64,000 nucleotides of DNA. Origin: JAVBMJ01 sp031551275 (lineage in GTDB: Bacteria > Bacteroidota > Bacteroidia > Bacteroidales > Rikenellaceae). The notes below the pieces were generated by a model. It ran no database searches. It was not told the DNA's origin and was given only the letters and a program-made list of their open reading frames with translations. The stretch is from assembly GCA_031551275.1 (NCBI GenBank), contig JAVBNX010000011.1, positions 1 through 64,000 of the forward strand, read 5' to 3'. A program made the position numbers and the translations under genes. Below, piece after piece: positions 41,893-51,790 of this stretch (position 1 is its first letter; every line of letters starts with the position of its first letter).

Positions 41893-44676
41893 ATGCACCA
41901 AATCCATATCAAGGGCGCGAGGACCCATAACCTCAAGAACATAGAGGTTAAAATCCCCCACAACCAGCTGGTCGTCATCACCGGGCTTTCCGGCTCGGGC
42001 AAGTCGACCCTGGCCTTCGACACCCTCTTCGCCGAGGGCCAGCGCCGCTACGTGGAGAGCCTTTCGGCCTACGCGCGGCAATTCCTGGGTCGCGTCCACA
42101 AGCCGGAGGTCGACTTCATCACGGGCATCGCCCCGGCCATCGCCATCGAGCAAAAGGTCTCCACGACCAACAGCCGCTCCACGGTGGGCACCTCGACCGA
42201 GGTCTACGACTACCTGCGCCTGCTTTTCGCCCGCGTGGGCCGCACCTACTCGCCCGTTTCGGGCAAGGAGGTCAACATCCACTACGTCTCCGACATCGTG
42301 GGCTACATTACCGCCCTAAGCGCCGGGACACGCATCGTGGTGGCCGCCCCCATGCACCTTGCCACGGGGCAGGGCATGATCGAAAAACTGACTTTGCTCC
42401 TGCGCAGCGGCATCCAGTACGTCTACCACGACGGACAGACCCTCGACATCGAGGAGAACCTGGAAAGCCTTTCCAAAACCGACCCCGGAACGGTCAAAAT
42501 CGTGGTCGACCGGGGCCGCTCCAACCACGACGATGAGAGCGTCAGCCGCTTCAACGACTCGGTGGCCCGCGCTTTGGACTTCGGCAACGGGGCCTGCGTG
42601 GTGGTCAATCTGGACGACGACGAGCGCGAACAGGAGTTTTCCACCCGCTTCGAGCAGGACGGCATCACCTTCGAGCAGCCCAGCGAGTACCTTTTCAGCT
42701 TCAACAACCCCCTGGGCGCCTGCCCCAAGTGCGGGGGGAGCGGCCGGATCATCGGCATCGACGAGGATCTGGTCGTCCCCGAGAAGTCGCGCACGATCTA
42801 CGACGAGGCGATCGCCGCCTGGCGTGGCGAAACCATGCGCGCCTGGAAAGACCGCCTGGTCATGAACGCCGACCAATTCGGTTTCCCGATCCACACGCCC
42901 TACTACGAGCTGACCAAGGAGCAAAAGGCCCTGCTCTGGACCGGAAACAGCTACTTCGAAGGTTTAAATGAGTACTTCCAATTCCTTGAAAGGGAGAAAT
43001 ATAAGATCCAGTACCGCGTCATCCTCTCCCGCTACACGGGTTCGACCCTCTGCCCCGTTTGCCACGGTTCGCGCCTGCGCCCCGAAGCGTTGTACGTGAG
43101 GGTGGGGGAGTGGAACATCGCCCGACTGGTCGCCATGCCCATCGAGGAGCTGCACGGCGTTCTCTCCGCCATCCGATTGGAAGAACACGAAAAAAAGGTC
43201 GCCCAAAGGGTCATGACCGAGCTGACCACCCGCCTGCAATACCTGATCGACGTGGGCCTGGGCTATTTGACCCTCGACCGCCTGAGTTCGACCCTCTCCG
43301 GGGGCGAGAGCCAGCGCATCAATTTGGCGACCTCGCTGGGCAGCAATTTGACAGGCTCGCTCTACATCCTCGACGAGCCGAGCATCGGCCTGCACCCCCG
43401 CGACACCCACAAACTGATCCATGTGCTCAAGCAGTTGCGCGATTTGGGCAACACGGTCATCGTGGTCGAACACGAAGAAGAAATTATCCGCGCCGCCGAC
43501 CGCATCATCGACATCGGCCCCGGCGCGGGCTACAAGGGCGGCGAGGTAGTCTTCAGCGGCACCCTACCCGAGCTGGAAAAGGCGAAAGGCTCGCTGACGG
43601 CCGACTACCTGATGCACAAAAAGACGATCGAACCCTCCGGCAAAAAACGCCTCTTCTCGCGCTTCATTACCATCGAGGGCGCGCGGGAGAACAACCTCAA
43701 GGGCATGGACGTCAGGATCCCCGTGGGCGTGATGACCTGCATTACCGGGGTAAGCGGCAGCGGCAAATCGTCGCTCGTCAAGGGCATCCTGTACCCCGCC
43801 CTGCGCCGCGAACTCTACGAAACCGGCACGCGCCCCGGCAATTTCCTGCGCCTGAGCGGGGACTACAAGAAATTCAAGGCGGTCGAGATGGTCGACCAGA
43901 ACCCCATCGGCAAATCGTCGCGCTCCAACCCGGTTACCTTCATCAAGGCCTACGACGAAATTAGAAAACTCTACTCCGACCAGCCCTACGCCAAGACCAA
44001 CAACCTGACCCCGTCGCATTTCTCTTTCAACATGGCCGGAGGCCGTTGCGAGGAGTGCCAGGGCGAGGGCGTGATCCGCGTGGGGATGCAATTCATGGCC
44101 GACGTGGAGCTGACCTGCGAGAGCTGCGGGGGCAAACGCTTCAAGGACGAGATCCTCGAAGTCCGCTACAAGGGCCGCTCGATCTACGATTTGCTGGAGA
44201 TGACGGTCGACGAGGCCGTCGATTTTTTCGCCGCCTCCAAAGAGCCGATCGCCAAGCGCATCATCGAGAAGCTCAAAGTGTTGCAGGACGTGGGCCTGGG
44301 CTACGTCAAGCTCGGCCAATCCTCCTCGACCCTCTCCGGCGGCGAGAGCCAAAGGGTCAAACTGGCCTCTTTCCTGCTCAAAGAGAACGCCCAGGGCGAG
44401 GTCCTCTTTATCTTCGACGAGCCGACCACGGGCCTGCACTTCCACGACATCAAAAAACTCCTCTCCGCCTTCAACGCCCTGGTCGACAAGGGCCACACGC
44501 TGGTCGTGGTCGAGCACAACATGGACGTGATCAAGTGCGCCGACTGGGTGATCGACCTGGGTCCCGAGGCGGGCACCGAGGGCGGGCACATCGTCTTCGA
44601 GGGCCATCCCGGCGACCTTGCCGCCTGCAAGGAGAGCTACACGGGCCAATTCTTATCCATGCGCGAAAAACTCTGA
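41893..44676 (+). CDS. uvrA: Excinuclease ABC subunit A
   Basis: A 927-residue DNA-damage sensor for nucleotide excision repair. It has two ABC ATPase units, with Walker A GLSGSGKSTLAF near residue 33 and GVSGSGKSSLVKG in the second half. The two signature motifs (LSGGESQR) are present, as are zinc-finger cysteine pairs (CPKCGGSG, CPVCHGSR, CEECQGEG, CESCGGKR). The length is normal. Its TGA overlaps the ATG of the M16 peptidase gene by one base. Confidence 0.97.
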   Translation: MHQIHIKGARTHNLKNIEVKIPHNQLVVITGLSGSGKSTLAFDTLFAEGQRRYVESLSAYARQFLGRVHKPEVDFITGIAPAIAIEQKVSTTNSRSTVGTSTEVYDYLRLLFARVGRTYSPVSGKEVNIHYVSDIVGYITALSAGTRIVVAAPMHLATGQGMIEKLTLLLRSGIQYVYHDGQTLDIEENLESLSKTDPGTVKIVVDRGRSNHDDESVSRFNDSVARALDFGNGACVVVNLDDDEREQEFSTRFEQDGITFEQPSEYLFSFNNPLGACPKCGGSGRIIGIDEDLVVPEKSRTIYDEAIAAWRGETMRAWKDRLVMNADQFGFPIHTPYYELTKEQKALLWTGNSYFEGLNEYFQFLEREKYKIQYRVILSRYTGSTLCPVCHGSRLRPEALYVRVGEWNIARLVAMPIEELHGVLSAIRLEEHEKKVAQRVMTELTTRLQYLIDVGLGYLTLDRLSSTLSGGESQRINLATSLGSNLTGSLYILDEPSIGLHPRDTHKLIHVLKQLRDLGNTVIVVEHEEEIIRAADRIIDIGPGAGYKGGEVVFSGTLPELEKAKGSLTADYLMHKKTIEPSGKKRLFSRFITIEGARENNLKGMDVRIPVGVMTCITGVSGSGKSSLVKGILYPALRRELYETGTRPGNFLRLSGDYKKFKAVEMVDQNPIGKSSRSNPVTFIKAYDEIRKLYSDQPYAKTNNLTPSHFSFNMAGGRCEECQGEGVIRVGMQFMADVELTCESCGGKRFKDEILEVRYKGRSIYDLLEMTVDEAVDFFAASKEPIAKRIIEKLKVLQDVGLGYVKLGQSSSTLSGGESQRVKLASFLLKENAQGEVLFIFDEPTTGLHFHDIKKLLSAFNALVDKGHTLVVVEHNMDVIKCADWVIDLGPEAGTEGGHIVFEGHPGDLAACKESYTGQFLSMREKL

Positions 44677-45893
44677 TGACCGAATTCCACATATTCACCC
44701 TGCCCAACGGCATCCGTTGCGTACTCAAACGGGTCCGCTCGGCGGTGACCTATTGCGCGTTGAGCATCAACACCGGCAGCCGCGACGAGCAGCCCGGGGA
44801 GCACGGCGTGGCCCATTTGTGCGAACACGCCCTGTTCAAAGGCACCGCCCGCCGCCGCGCCCACCACATCAACAGCCGCCTGGAGAACCTGGGCGGCGAG
44901 CTGAACGCCTATACCACCAAGGAGGAGACCGTGATCCACACCACCTCCCTGAAGGCCGACTTCTCCAAATCCGCCGAACTGATCGCCGACATCGCCTTCT
45001 GCTCGACTTTCCCCGCCGCCGAGATCGAGAAGGAGAAGCAGGTCATCCTCGACGAAATCAACTCCTACAAGGACTCGCCCGCGGAGAGCATCTTCGACGA
45101 CTTCGAAGAGCTGATCTTCGCCGGATCCCAACTGGGCCACAATATTTTAGGGACAAAAAAAGAGGTCAAAACCCTCAACCGAAACAAGGTGGAATCCTTC
45201 GTCCAAAGGACCTACAACACCGACCGGATGGTCTTCTCGGCGATCGGCAACCTCAGCGAAGCCCAATTCCGCCGGGTGGCCGAGCGCTGGTTCGGCCCTG
45301 TGCCCGCCTCGCCGGGAACCTCGACCCGCACCGCCCCGGAAAAAGTCGCCCCGTTTGACAAACGGATGGCCAAACCCAACCACCAGGCCCACTGCCTGCT
45401 GGGAACCTACGCCCCGGGCCTGTGCGACCCCGATAGGATCCCCTTCGCCCTGCTGGCCAACATTTTGGGAGGCCCTGCGGCCAACTCGCTGCTGAACAGC
45501 AGCCTGCGCGAAAAATCGGGCCTGACCTACAACGTAGAGGCGGGCTACGTCCCCTTCGCCGACACGGGCCTCGCGACGGTCTATTTCGGCTGCGAAAAAG
45601 AGAACACCGCCCAGTGCCTCGAACTGATCCGCAAGGAGATCCACAAGCTGCAAACCTCCCCCTTTACCGACCGCCGCCTCTCGCTCTTCAAAAAGCAACT
45701 GCTGGGCCAGATGGCCGTCTCGATGGAGGGCAACGAGGGCTACATGCTCGGCGCGGCCAAGAGCCTGCTCGTCTTCAACCGCATCGAACCCATCGAGGAG
45801 ACCTACGCCCGCGTGCAGGCGATCAAACCCGCCGAGATTACCGATTTGGCCAACCGGGTGCTGACCCGCTTCTCCTCCCTGACCTATGAGTAG
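44676..45893 (+). CDS. M16-family zinc metallopeptidase
   Basis: A 405-residue peptidase of the processing-peptidase type. The inverted zinc motif HxxEH is in VAHLCEHALFKGT, and the distal glutamate lies about 75 residues later. ANSLLNSSLREKSGLTYNVEA is the conserved C-terminal domain motif. I chose ATG at 44676, overlapping the uvrA stop, because the open frame upstream is a shadow of uvrA. No signal peptide is present, so it acts in the cytoplasm. Its end overlaps the next gene's start by eight bases. Confidence 0.93.
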   Translation: MTEFHIFTLPNGIRCVLKRVRSAVTYCALSINTGSRDEQPGEHGVAHLCEHALFKGTARRRAHHINSRLENLGGELNAYTTKEETVIHTTSLKADFSKSAELIADIAFCSTFPAAEIEKEKQVILDEINSYKDSPAESIFDDFEELIFAGSQLGHNILGTKKEVKTLNRNKVESFVQRTYNTDRMVFSAIGNLSEAQFRRVAERWFGPVPASPGTSTRTAPEKVAPFDKRMAKPNHQAHCLLGTYAPGLCDPDRIPFALLANILGGPAANSLLNSSLREKSGLTYNVEAGYVPFADTGLATVYFGCEKENTAQCLELIRKEIHKLQTSPFTDRRLSLFKKQLLGQMAVSMEGNEGYMLGAAKSLLVFNRIEPIEETYARVQAIKPAEITDLANRVLTRFSSLTYE

Positions 45894-46524
45894 GGACGCG
45901 GAGCGCTATACCGCCGCCTGGAGCGCGCCCGAGGATCCCCTTTTAGAGGAACTCACCCGCGTAACCCACCAGCGCGCCACCCACCCCCAGATGCTCTCCG
46001 GCCACATCCAGGGCAAACTGTTGGAAGCTTTGGTGCGCATGCTCCGTCCGCAAAATATCCTCGAAATAGGAACTTTTACCGGCTATTCCGCCCTGAGCAT
46101 GGCGGCCGGCCTCGCCCCCGAAGGCCATATCGACACGATCGAAGCCGACGACGAGGTGGAACCCATCGCCCGCGAATTCTTCGCCCGCAGCCCGCACGCA
46201 AACAAGATTACCCAGCACATAGGCTCCGCGTTGAGGATCGCCCCCACGCTGAAAAAAAACTACGACCTGGTCTTTCTCGACGGCGACAAAAGGGAGTACC
46301 CCGCCTACTACCGCATGCTCTTCGAGGCGAAACTCATTCAATCCGGCAGCTGGATCCTGGCCGACAACATCCTCTGGTACGGCAAAGTCGCCGAAACCCC
46401 CATGCCTACCGACCCCCACACCGCCGCCATCCACGAGTTCAACCGCCAGGTAAAAGAAGACCGCCGCGTGGAGAACGTGATCCTTCCCCTGCGCGACGGC
46501 CTGAATCTGATCCGCGTAAAATAG
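45886..46524 (+). CDS. Class I SAM-dependent O-methyltransferase
   Basis: A 212-residue protein of the catechol/caffeoyl-CoA O-methyltransferase family. The SAM motif is ILEIGTFTGYSALSMA, and metal and substrate residues lie in FLDGDKREYPAY and LADNILWYGKV. The start ATG overlaps the M16 stop. The methyl acceptor is unknown. Confidence 0.92.
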   Translation: MSRDAERYTAAWSAPEDPLLEELTRVTHQRATHPQMLSGHIQGKLLEALVRMLRPQNILEIGTFTGYSALSMAAGLAPEGHIDTIEADDEVEPIAREFFARSPHANKITQHIGSALRIAPTLKKNYDLVFLDGDKREYPAYYRMLFEAKLIQSGSWILADNILWYGKVAETPMPTDPHTAAIHEFNRQVKEDRRVENVILPLRDGLNLIRVK

Positions 46525-46573
46525 CGGATTTCCCCGATTACGTCTCTGCCGAAAACTACGGCTCTGCCGAAAA

Positions 46574-48106
46574 TTACAACTCGACCAAAGCCTTTCCGGT
46601 CATCTCTTCCGGCTGGCCCACCCCCATCAGTTTAAGTACCGTGGGCGCCACATCGGCCAGCACCCCGCTCTCCACCTTCTTGACCCGGTCGCTGACCACG
46701 ATCAGCGGCACGGGATTCAACGAGTGGGCCGTGTTGGGGCTGCCGTCTGGGTTGACCGCATTGTCCGCGTTGCCGTGGTCCGCGATGATAACCACCTCGT
46801 ACCCATCCTTTTTGGCCGTCTCGACCACCTGGCCCACACAGTTATCGACCGCTTTGATCGCCTTGAGGATCGCCTCATAGATCCCCGTGTGGCCCACCAT
46901 ATCGCCGTTGGCGAAGTTCAGGCAGATAAAATCATACTTTTTCGTATCGAGCGCTTCGACCAACGCATCCTTGACCTCATACGCGCTCATTTCGGGCTTC
47001 AGATCATAGGTCGCCACCTTGGGAGAGGCGATCAGGATACGCTCCTCGCCGGGGAATTTGTCCTCGCGCCCGCCGTTCAAAAAGAAGGTCACGTGGGCGT
47101 ATTTCTCAGTCTCCGCGATCCGCAGCTGCTTCAGCCCCTTGGCGGACACCCACTCGCCGATGGTGTTGTGCACGTTGTCCTTGTCGAACAAAATGTGCAT
47201 CCCCGTAAACTTGGCGTCATAGGGCGTCATCGTGCAGTAGTAGAGCGGCATGGTCTTCATTCCCGCCTCGGGCATATCCTGCTGGGTCAAAACCATTGTC
47301 AACTCCTTGGCCCTGTCGTTGCGGAAGTTAAAAAATATTACCACGTCGCCCTCCTTCAACGTCCCGATCGGCTTGCCCGCCGCGTCGACCGCCGCAATAG
47401 GCTTAATGAACTCATCCGTCACCCCGTTGTCATAGGAGTCCTGCATGGCCTTGACCATATCGGTCGCGGGAGTCCCCGTGCCGTTGACCAGCAAATCGTA
47501 AGCCTCTTTGACCCGCTCCCAGCGCTTGTCGCGGTCCATGGCGTAGTATCGCCCGATGATTGAGGCGATCCTGCCCGTCGACGAGGGCTTGGAGATATGC
47601 TCCTGCAGCTGCCCGATAAACCCTTTCCCGCTCTTGGGGTCGGTGTCGCGCCCGTCCATAAAGCAGTGGACGAAAGCATCGCCCACGCCGTACCCTTTGG
47701 CCACATCACACAGTTTGAACAAATGCTCCATCGAACTGTGGACCCCGCCGTCGGAGACCAGCCCCATAAAATGCACGGCCTTCTTGTTCTTCACCGCATA
47801 CTCCATCGCGGCCTTGACCTCCTTGTTCTGTGCGATCGACCCGTCCTTGCAGGCCCGGTTGATCTTGACCAGGTCCTGGTAGACGACCCGCCCCGCACCT
47901 ATATTCAGGTGCCCGACCTCCGAGTTGCCCATCTGCCCGTCGGGCAGCCCCACATTCTCGCCGCTGGTTTGGAGTTGCGCGTGGGGATATTCCTCCCACA
48001 GTTCGGTCATGTTCTTCGGGCAGGCCTCGCCGATGGCGTTGCTATGTTGGTTGCACGCTCCGATGCCCCATCCGTCGAGGATCATCAATAAAACCTTGTT
48101 GCTCAT
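46574..48106 (-). CDS. gpmI: 2,3-bisphosphoglycerate-independent phosphoglycerate mutase
   Basis: A 510-residue glycolytic enzyme of the alkaline-phosphatase superfamily with two manganese ions. The N-terminal metal motif is LMILDGWGIG, the phosphoserine nucleophile lies in GNSEVGHLNIGAGR, and IIADHGNADNAVNPDG carries C-terminal metal ligands. It starts inside the end of alaS (ATGA overlap at 48103-48106), so the two are translationally coupled. Confidence 0.97.
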   Translation of the reverse strand: MSNKVLLMILDGWGIGACNQHSNAIGEACPKNMTELWEEYPHAQLQTSGENVGLPDGQMGNSEVGHLNIGAGRVVYQDLVKINRACKDGSIAQNKEVKAAMEYAVKNKKAVHFMGLVSDGGVHSSMEHLFKLCDVAKGYGVGDAFVHCFMDGRDTDPKSGKGFIGQLQEHISKPSSTGRIASIIGRYYAMDRDKRWERVKEAYDLLVNGTGTPATDMVKAMQDSYDNGVTDEFIKPIAAVDAAGKPIGTLKEGDVVIFFNFRNDRAKELTMVLTQQDMPEAGMKTMPLYYCTMTPYDAKFTGMHILFDKDNVHNTIGEWVSAKGLKQLRIAETEKYAHVTFFLNGGREDKFPGEERILIASPKVATYDLKPEMSAYEVKDALVEALDTKKYDFICLNFANGDMVGHTGIYEAILKAIKAVDNCVGQVVETAKKDGYEVVIIADHGNADNAVNPDGSPNTAHSLNPVPLIVVSDRVKKVESGVLADVAPTVLKLMGVGQPEEMTGKALVEL

Positions 48107-50730
48107 ATCTGGTTCAGTTTACTTTTTATCAAATCAATGGCCGTCACAATGGCCTTTTCAATCGTATCCGTGCGTTTCCCGCCCGCCGTGGCGAAGTGAG
48201 CCTGCCCGCCGCCGCCGCCTTCGATGATCGGCGCCGCCAGCTTGATGATCTCCGCCGCGTTGACCCCCTGCGCCACGATCTGCTCGCCCAGCGCGACGGT
48301 CAGAGTGGCTTTGCCGTCGGATTTCGCGCCCACGATCAGCACCAGGTCGCCGATCGAGGAGCGCATATTCAACGCCATCTCCTTGACCATCTCGGCCGGA
48401 GCCTCCACCTCGCGCGCCACCAGCGACATCCCCCCTTCGGAACGGATCTCCGCCAGCACCCTCTGCTTGAGGGCCATCGCCCTCTCCTTGAAGGCCTCGG
48501 CCGCCTCTTTGGCCAGGTGCTCGTTGTCCTCGATCAGCTTTTTGGCCGCCTGGAGCACCTTGGGGTTGTTAAAGAAACGTTGCAACTCGCGCATCGTATC
48601 TTCCATCCCGAAAAGCAGATCCAGCGCCTTCGCACCGGTCAGCGCCTCGATGCGCCTTACCCCCGCCGAGATCGCTCCCTCCGAGGTAATCTTGAACATC
48701 CCTATACGCCCCGTGGATGCAATATGCGTGCCGCCGCACAGCTCGATCGAGTCGCCGAAACGGACGGTGCGCACTTTCTCGCCGTATTTCTCGCCGAACA
48801 GCATCATCGCGCCCAGGCCGCGCGCCTCCTCGATGCCGCACTCCCGGTTCTCGTCCAGGGGCAGGTCCATGCGGATCTTTTCGTTAACCTTTTGCTCCAC
48901 CTCGCGCAACTGCTCGTCGCTTACCTTCTGGAAGTGCGAGAAGTCGAACCGCAAATGGTCGGGCGATACGAGCGAGCCTTTCTGCTCGACGTGCGTCCCC
49001 AAAACCTCCCTCAACGCCTCGTGCAGCAGGTGGGTGGCCGTGTGGTTGGCCTCGGTGGCCGTGCGCGCCTGCTGGTCCACCACGCCGTGGAACACCGCCT
49101 TCACATCCGAAGGCAGCTTGTCGGTAATATGTACGGTCAAATTGTTCTCCTTCTGCGTGTCGACAACGGCGATGCGCTCCCCGCCGCTCTCGATGTAGCC
49201 CCGGTCGCCCATCTGCCCCCCCGAATTGCCGTAAAACGGCGTCGAGTCGAACACGAGTTGGTAAAAGGTCTTCCCCTTGGCCGTCACCGCCCTGTAACGC
49301 GCGATGCGGATGGGCTGCTCGGTCAAATCGTACCCCGTAAACACGCTCTCCATAAGCGGCATAACCTCCACCCAGTCGCCCGTCTCTTTGGCCGCGTCGC
49401 CCCTCGACCGCTCTTTCTGGGCCTGAAGCTCCGACTCGAAGGCTTCGAGGTCGACGTTTATGTTTTGCTCGCGAGTGATCAACTGCGTAAGGTCGATCGG
49501 GAATCCGTAAGTATCATACAACAGGAACGCGTCGCGCCCCGAAATCGTATCTTTCCCCTCGGCCCTGACCTTGCGGACCACCTCGTCCAGCAGGTTGATC
49601 CCCGTGGCGAGCGTTTTCAAAAAAGCCCCCTCTTCCTCCGATATCACATTGGTTATAAGCCCCTTTTGGCTCACCAGCTCCGGGAATTGATGACCCATCT
49701 GCGAGGCGAGCGTATCGACCAGTTTGCAGATAAAAGGCTCCTTAAAGCCCAAGTATGTGTACCCGTAACGCACTGCGCGCCGCAAAATCCGCCGGATCAC
49801 ATACCCCGCCTTCACATTGGATGGCAACTGCCCGTCGGCGATCGAGAAAGCGATGGCCCGCAGGTGGTCCGCGATCACCCGCATGGCGATATCGGTAGCC
49901 TCCCCCTGCCCGTACCCGATCCCGCACAATTTCGAAATTTTCCCGATCAAAGGCTGGAAAACATCGGTATCGTAGTTGCTCTTCTTCCCCTGCAAGATCA
50001 TGCACAACCGCTCGAAGCCCATCCCCGTATCGACATGGTTGGCGGGCAGGTTTTCCAACGACCCGTTGGCCTTGCGGTTGAACTGCATGAATACCAGGTT
50101 CCAGATCTCGATCACCTGGGGGTGGCTCTGGTTGACGAGCTCGCGCCCGTCGAGTTTGTCGCGCTCTGATTGGTCCCTCAAATCGAAGTGGACCTCGCTG
50201 CAAGGCCCGCAGGGCCCCGTATCGCCCATCTCCCAGAAATTATCCTTCCGGTTGCCCAGGAGAATACGCTCCGCAGGCAAATACTGGCTCCAATACGAGT
50301 AAGCCTCCTCGTCCCGGGGCACGCCCTCCGAAGGATTCCCCTCGAAAACCGTGGCGTAAATGCGTCCGGGGTCCAACCCGTACACCTTGACCAGAAGCTC
50401 CCACGCCCAGTCGATCGCCTCCTTTTTAAAGTAGTCGCCGAACGACCAGTTGCCCAGCATTTCGAACATGGTGTGGTGGTAGGTGTCGTGTCCCACCTCT
50501 TCCAGGTCGTTGTGCTTTCCCGATACGCGCAGGCATTTCTGCGTGTCGGCGATCCTTGTGTGGAGGACCGGGGCGTTGCCGAGGAACAGATCCTTGAATT
50601 GGTTCATCCCCGCGTTGGTAAACATCAGCGTGGGGTCGCCCTTGACCACCATCGGTGCCGACGGGACGATCGTATGTTGTTTCGATGCGAAAAATTCCAG
50701 AAAAACCTCCCTGATGCGATTGGAGTCCAT
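48103..50730 (-). CDS. alaS: Alanyl-tRNA synthetase
   Basis: An 875-residue class II synthetase. It has an N-terminal catalytic core (FTNAGMNQFKDLFLG), the editing-domain zinc motifs HTATHLLHEAL and CGGTH, and a C-terminal DHHA1 oligomerisation domain (GGGGQAHFATAGG). Length and order are normal. Confidence 0.98.
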   Translation of the reverse strand: MDSNRIREVFLEFFASKQHTIVPSAPMVVKGDPTLMFTNAGMNQFKDLFLGNAPVLHTRIADTQKCLRVSGKHNDLEEVGHDTYHHTMFEMLGNWSFGDYFKKEAIDWAWELLVKVYGLDPGRIYATVFEGNPSEGVPRDEEAYSYWSQYLPAERILLGNRKDNFWEMGDTGPCGPCSEVHFDLRDQSERDKLDGRELVNQSHPQVIEIWNLVFMQFNRKANGSLENLPANHVDTGMGFERLCMILQGKKSNYDTDVFQPLIGKISKLCGIGYGQGEATDIAMRVIADHLRAIAFSIADGQLPSNVKAGYVIRRILRRAVRYGYTYLGFKEPFICKLVDTLASQMGHQFPELVSQKGLITNVISEEEGAFLKTLATGINLLDEVVRKVRAEGKDTISGRDAFLLYDTYGFPIDLTQLITREQNINVDLEAFESELQAQKERSRGDAAKETGDWVEVMPLMESVFTGYDLTEQPIRIARYRAVTAKGKTFYQLVFDSTPFYGNSGGQMGDRGYIESGGERIAVVDTQKENNLTVHITDKLPSDVKAVFHGVVDQQARTATEANHTATHLLHEALREVLGTHVEQKGSLVSPDHLRFDFSHFQKVSDEQLREVEQKVNEKIRMDLPLDENRECGIEEARGLGAMMLFGEKYGEKVRTVRFGDSIELCGGTHIASTGRIGMFKITSEGAISAGVRRIEALTGAKALDLLFGMEDTMRELQRFFNNPKVLQAAKKLIEDNEHLAKEAAEAFKERAMALKQRVLAEIRSEGGMSLVAREVEAPAEMVKEMALNMRSSIGDLVLIVGAKSDGKATLTVALGEQIVAQGVNAAEIIKLAAPIIEGGGGGQAHFATAGGKRTDTIEKAIVTAIDLIKSKLNQI

Positions 50731-50765
50731 ACTATCTTGCGTTTGAAATGCGTTAGAGTAAAACC

Positions 50766-50796
50766 TTGCAAAATTACACTAAATTGCGTAATTTTG
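50766..50796. promoter_or_regulatory. Overlapping divergent promoters of alaS and the M23 genes
   Basis: Rightward, TTG (50766-50768) and TAATTTTG (50789-50796) are 20 bases apart, a good promoter for the M23 pair. Leftward, TAATTTTG on the minus strand (50769-50776) is the -7 box for alaS, without a clear -33 element. The two sites overlap, so initiation may be mutually exclusive. Confidence 0.55.
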
Positions 50797-50823
50797 ACGG
50801 TTCTGCGCAGTGAATTTCGGCCA

Positions 50824-51789
50824 ATGCCCTCAAAAGAATACAAGTTTAATCCCCAAACGCTTACATACGAGGTCGTTGCGGCCCCGTTCAGACTTCGCAC
50901 CTACCGCGTTCTGCGCAAGCTGTTGATCGGATTCATCCTGGCCTCGATCGCCAATTTCCTCTTCTCCTTCTTCTTTTACACCCCCAAGATGTACAGGATC
51001 CACCGCGACAACGCCGAGACGGTGGGCCGCTATATGCTTCTGGAGCAGAAGATCGGGGCCATGGAGCGCCGCCTGGAGGAGATCCGCCACCGCGACATCC
51101 GGGTCTACCGCTCCCTGTTCGCCGCCGACACCCTGAGCGTCCCCGGCGTGTGGATGCCCTACCCGGAGGAGAAGTACGCCGACTTCGCCAAAGACCGTTA
51201 CGCCCCCCTGATGCTGACCGCCTGGCAGAGGCTCGACGCGGTGGCCCGGCTCCTCTACCTCGAATCCCGCTCCTTCGACGAACTCCAGGCCCTGGCCGTG
51301 GACAAGGAGAAGATGGCCGTCTCCATTCCCGCCATCTGGCCCATGGACAAGCGGGGCCTGCGTGGCCACATCGGGGCCTTCGGGGGCCGCAACCACCCCT
51401 TGCTGGGCGCCTTTTTGATGCACACCGGCGTGGATTTGGGCGGCACCACCGGCGCCGACATCTACGCCACGGCCAACGGCCGGGTCATCCCCGACAGCGG
51501 AAGCGGGACCGGCTACGGCAAGCAGGTATTGATCGACCACGGCTTCGGTTATAAAACAAGGTACGCCCACCTGAGCCAGGTCTCGGTCACCCCCGGCCAA
51601 ACGGTCGTGCGCGGCGAGAAGATCGGTGAACTGGGCTCCACGGGCCGCTCCACGGGCCCCCACCTCCACTACGAGGTGATCTACATGGGCCGCCCGGTCG
51701 ACCCGGTCAACTACTTCCGCCGCGACATGGACGAGGCCGAGTTCCAGAAGATCATCGAGAACGCCAAGGCGACCACATTCGAGCAATAG
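50824..51789 (+). CDS. Membrane-anchored M23 metallopeptidase, first copy
   Basis: A 321-residue protein with one membrane helix (FILASIANFLFSFFFY), a coiled-coil linker and a C-terminal LytM domain. Zinc ligands are H and D in MHTGVDLGG, and H in GPHLHYEV. Such proteins cut peptidoglycan cross-links or activate amidases. I chose the start at 50824 because the frame upstream is antisense to alaS. A second, diverged copy follows one base after its stop. Confidence 0.9.
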   Translation: MPSKEYKFNPQTLTYEVVAAPFRLRTYRVLRKLLIGFILASIANFLFSFFFYTPKMYRIHRDNAETVGRYMLLEQKIGAMERRLEEIRHRDIRVYRSLFAADTLSVPGVWMPYPEEKYADFAKDRYAPLMLTAWQRLDAVARLLYLESRSFDELQALAVDKEKMAVSIPAIWPMDKRGLRGHIGAFGGRNHPLLGAFLMHTGVDLGGTTGADIYATANGRVIPDSGSGTGYGKQVLIDHGFGYKTRYAHLSQVSVTPGQTVVRGEKIGELGSTGRSTGPHLHYEVIYMGRPVDPVNYFRRDMDEAEFQKIIENAKATTFEQ

Positions 51790-51790
51790 C

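Noticed and set aside
46534..46575. Short direct repeats (CTCTGCCGAAAA) between the methyltransferase and gpmI genes, as a CRISPR or attachment site
   Set aside because: Only two short copies occur, without regular spacers, integrase or cas genes.
48196..50169. A 657-codon plus-strand open frame opposite alaS
   Set aside because: alaS is complete on the other strand with all its motifs, so the antisense frame is a shadow.
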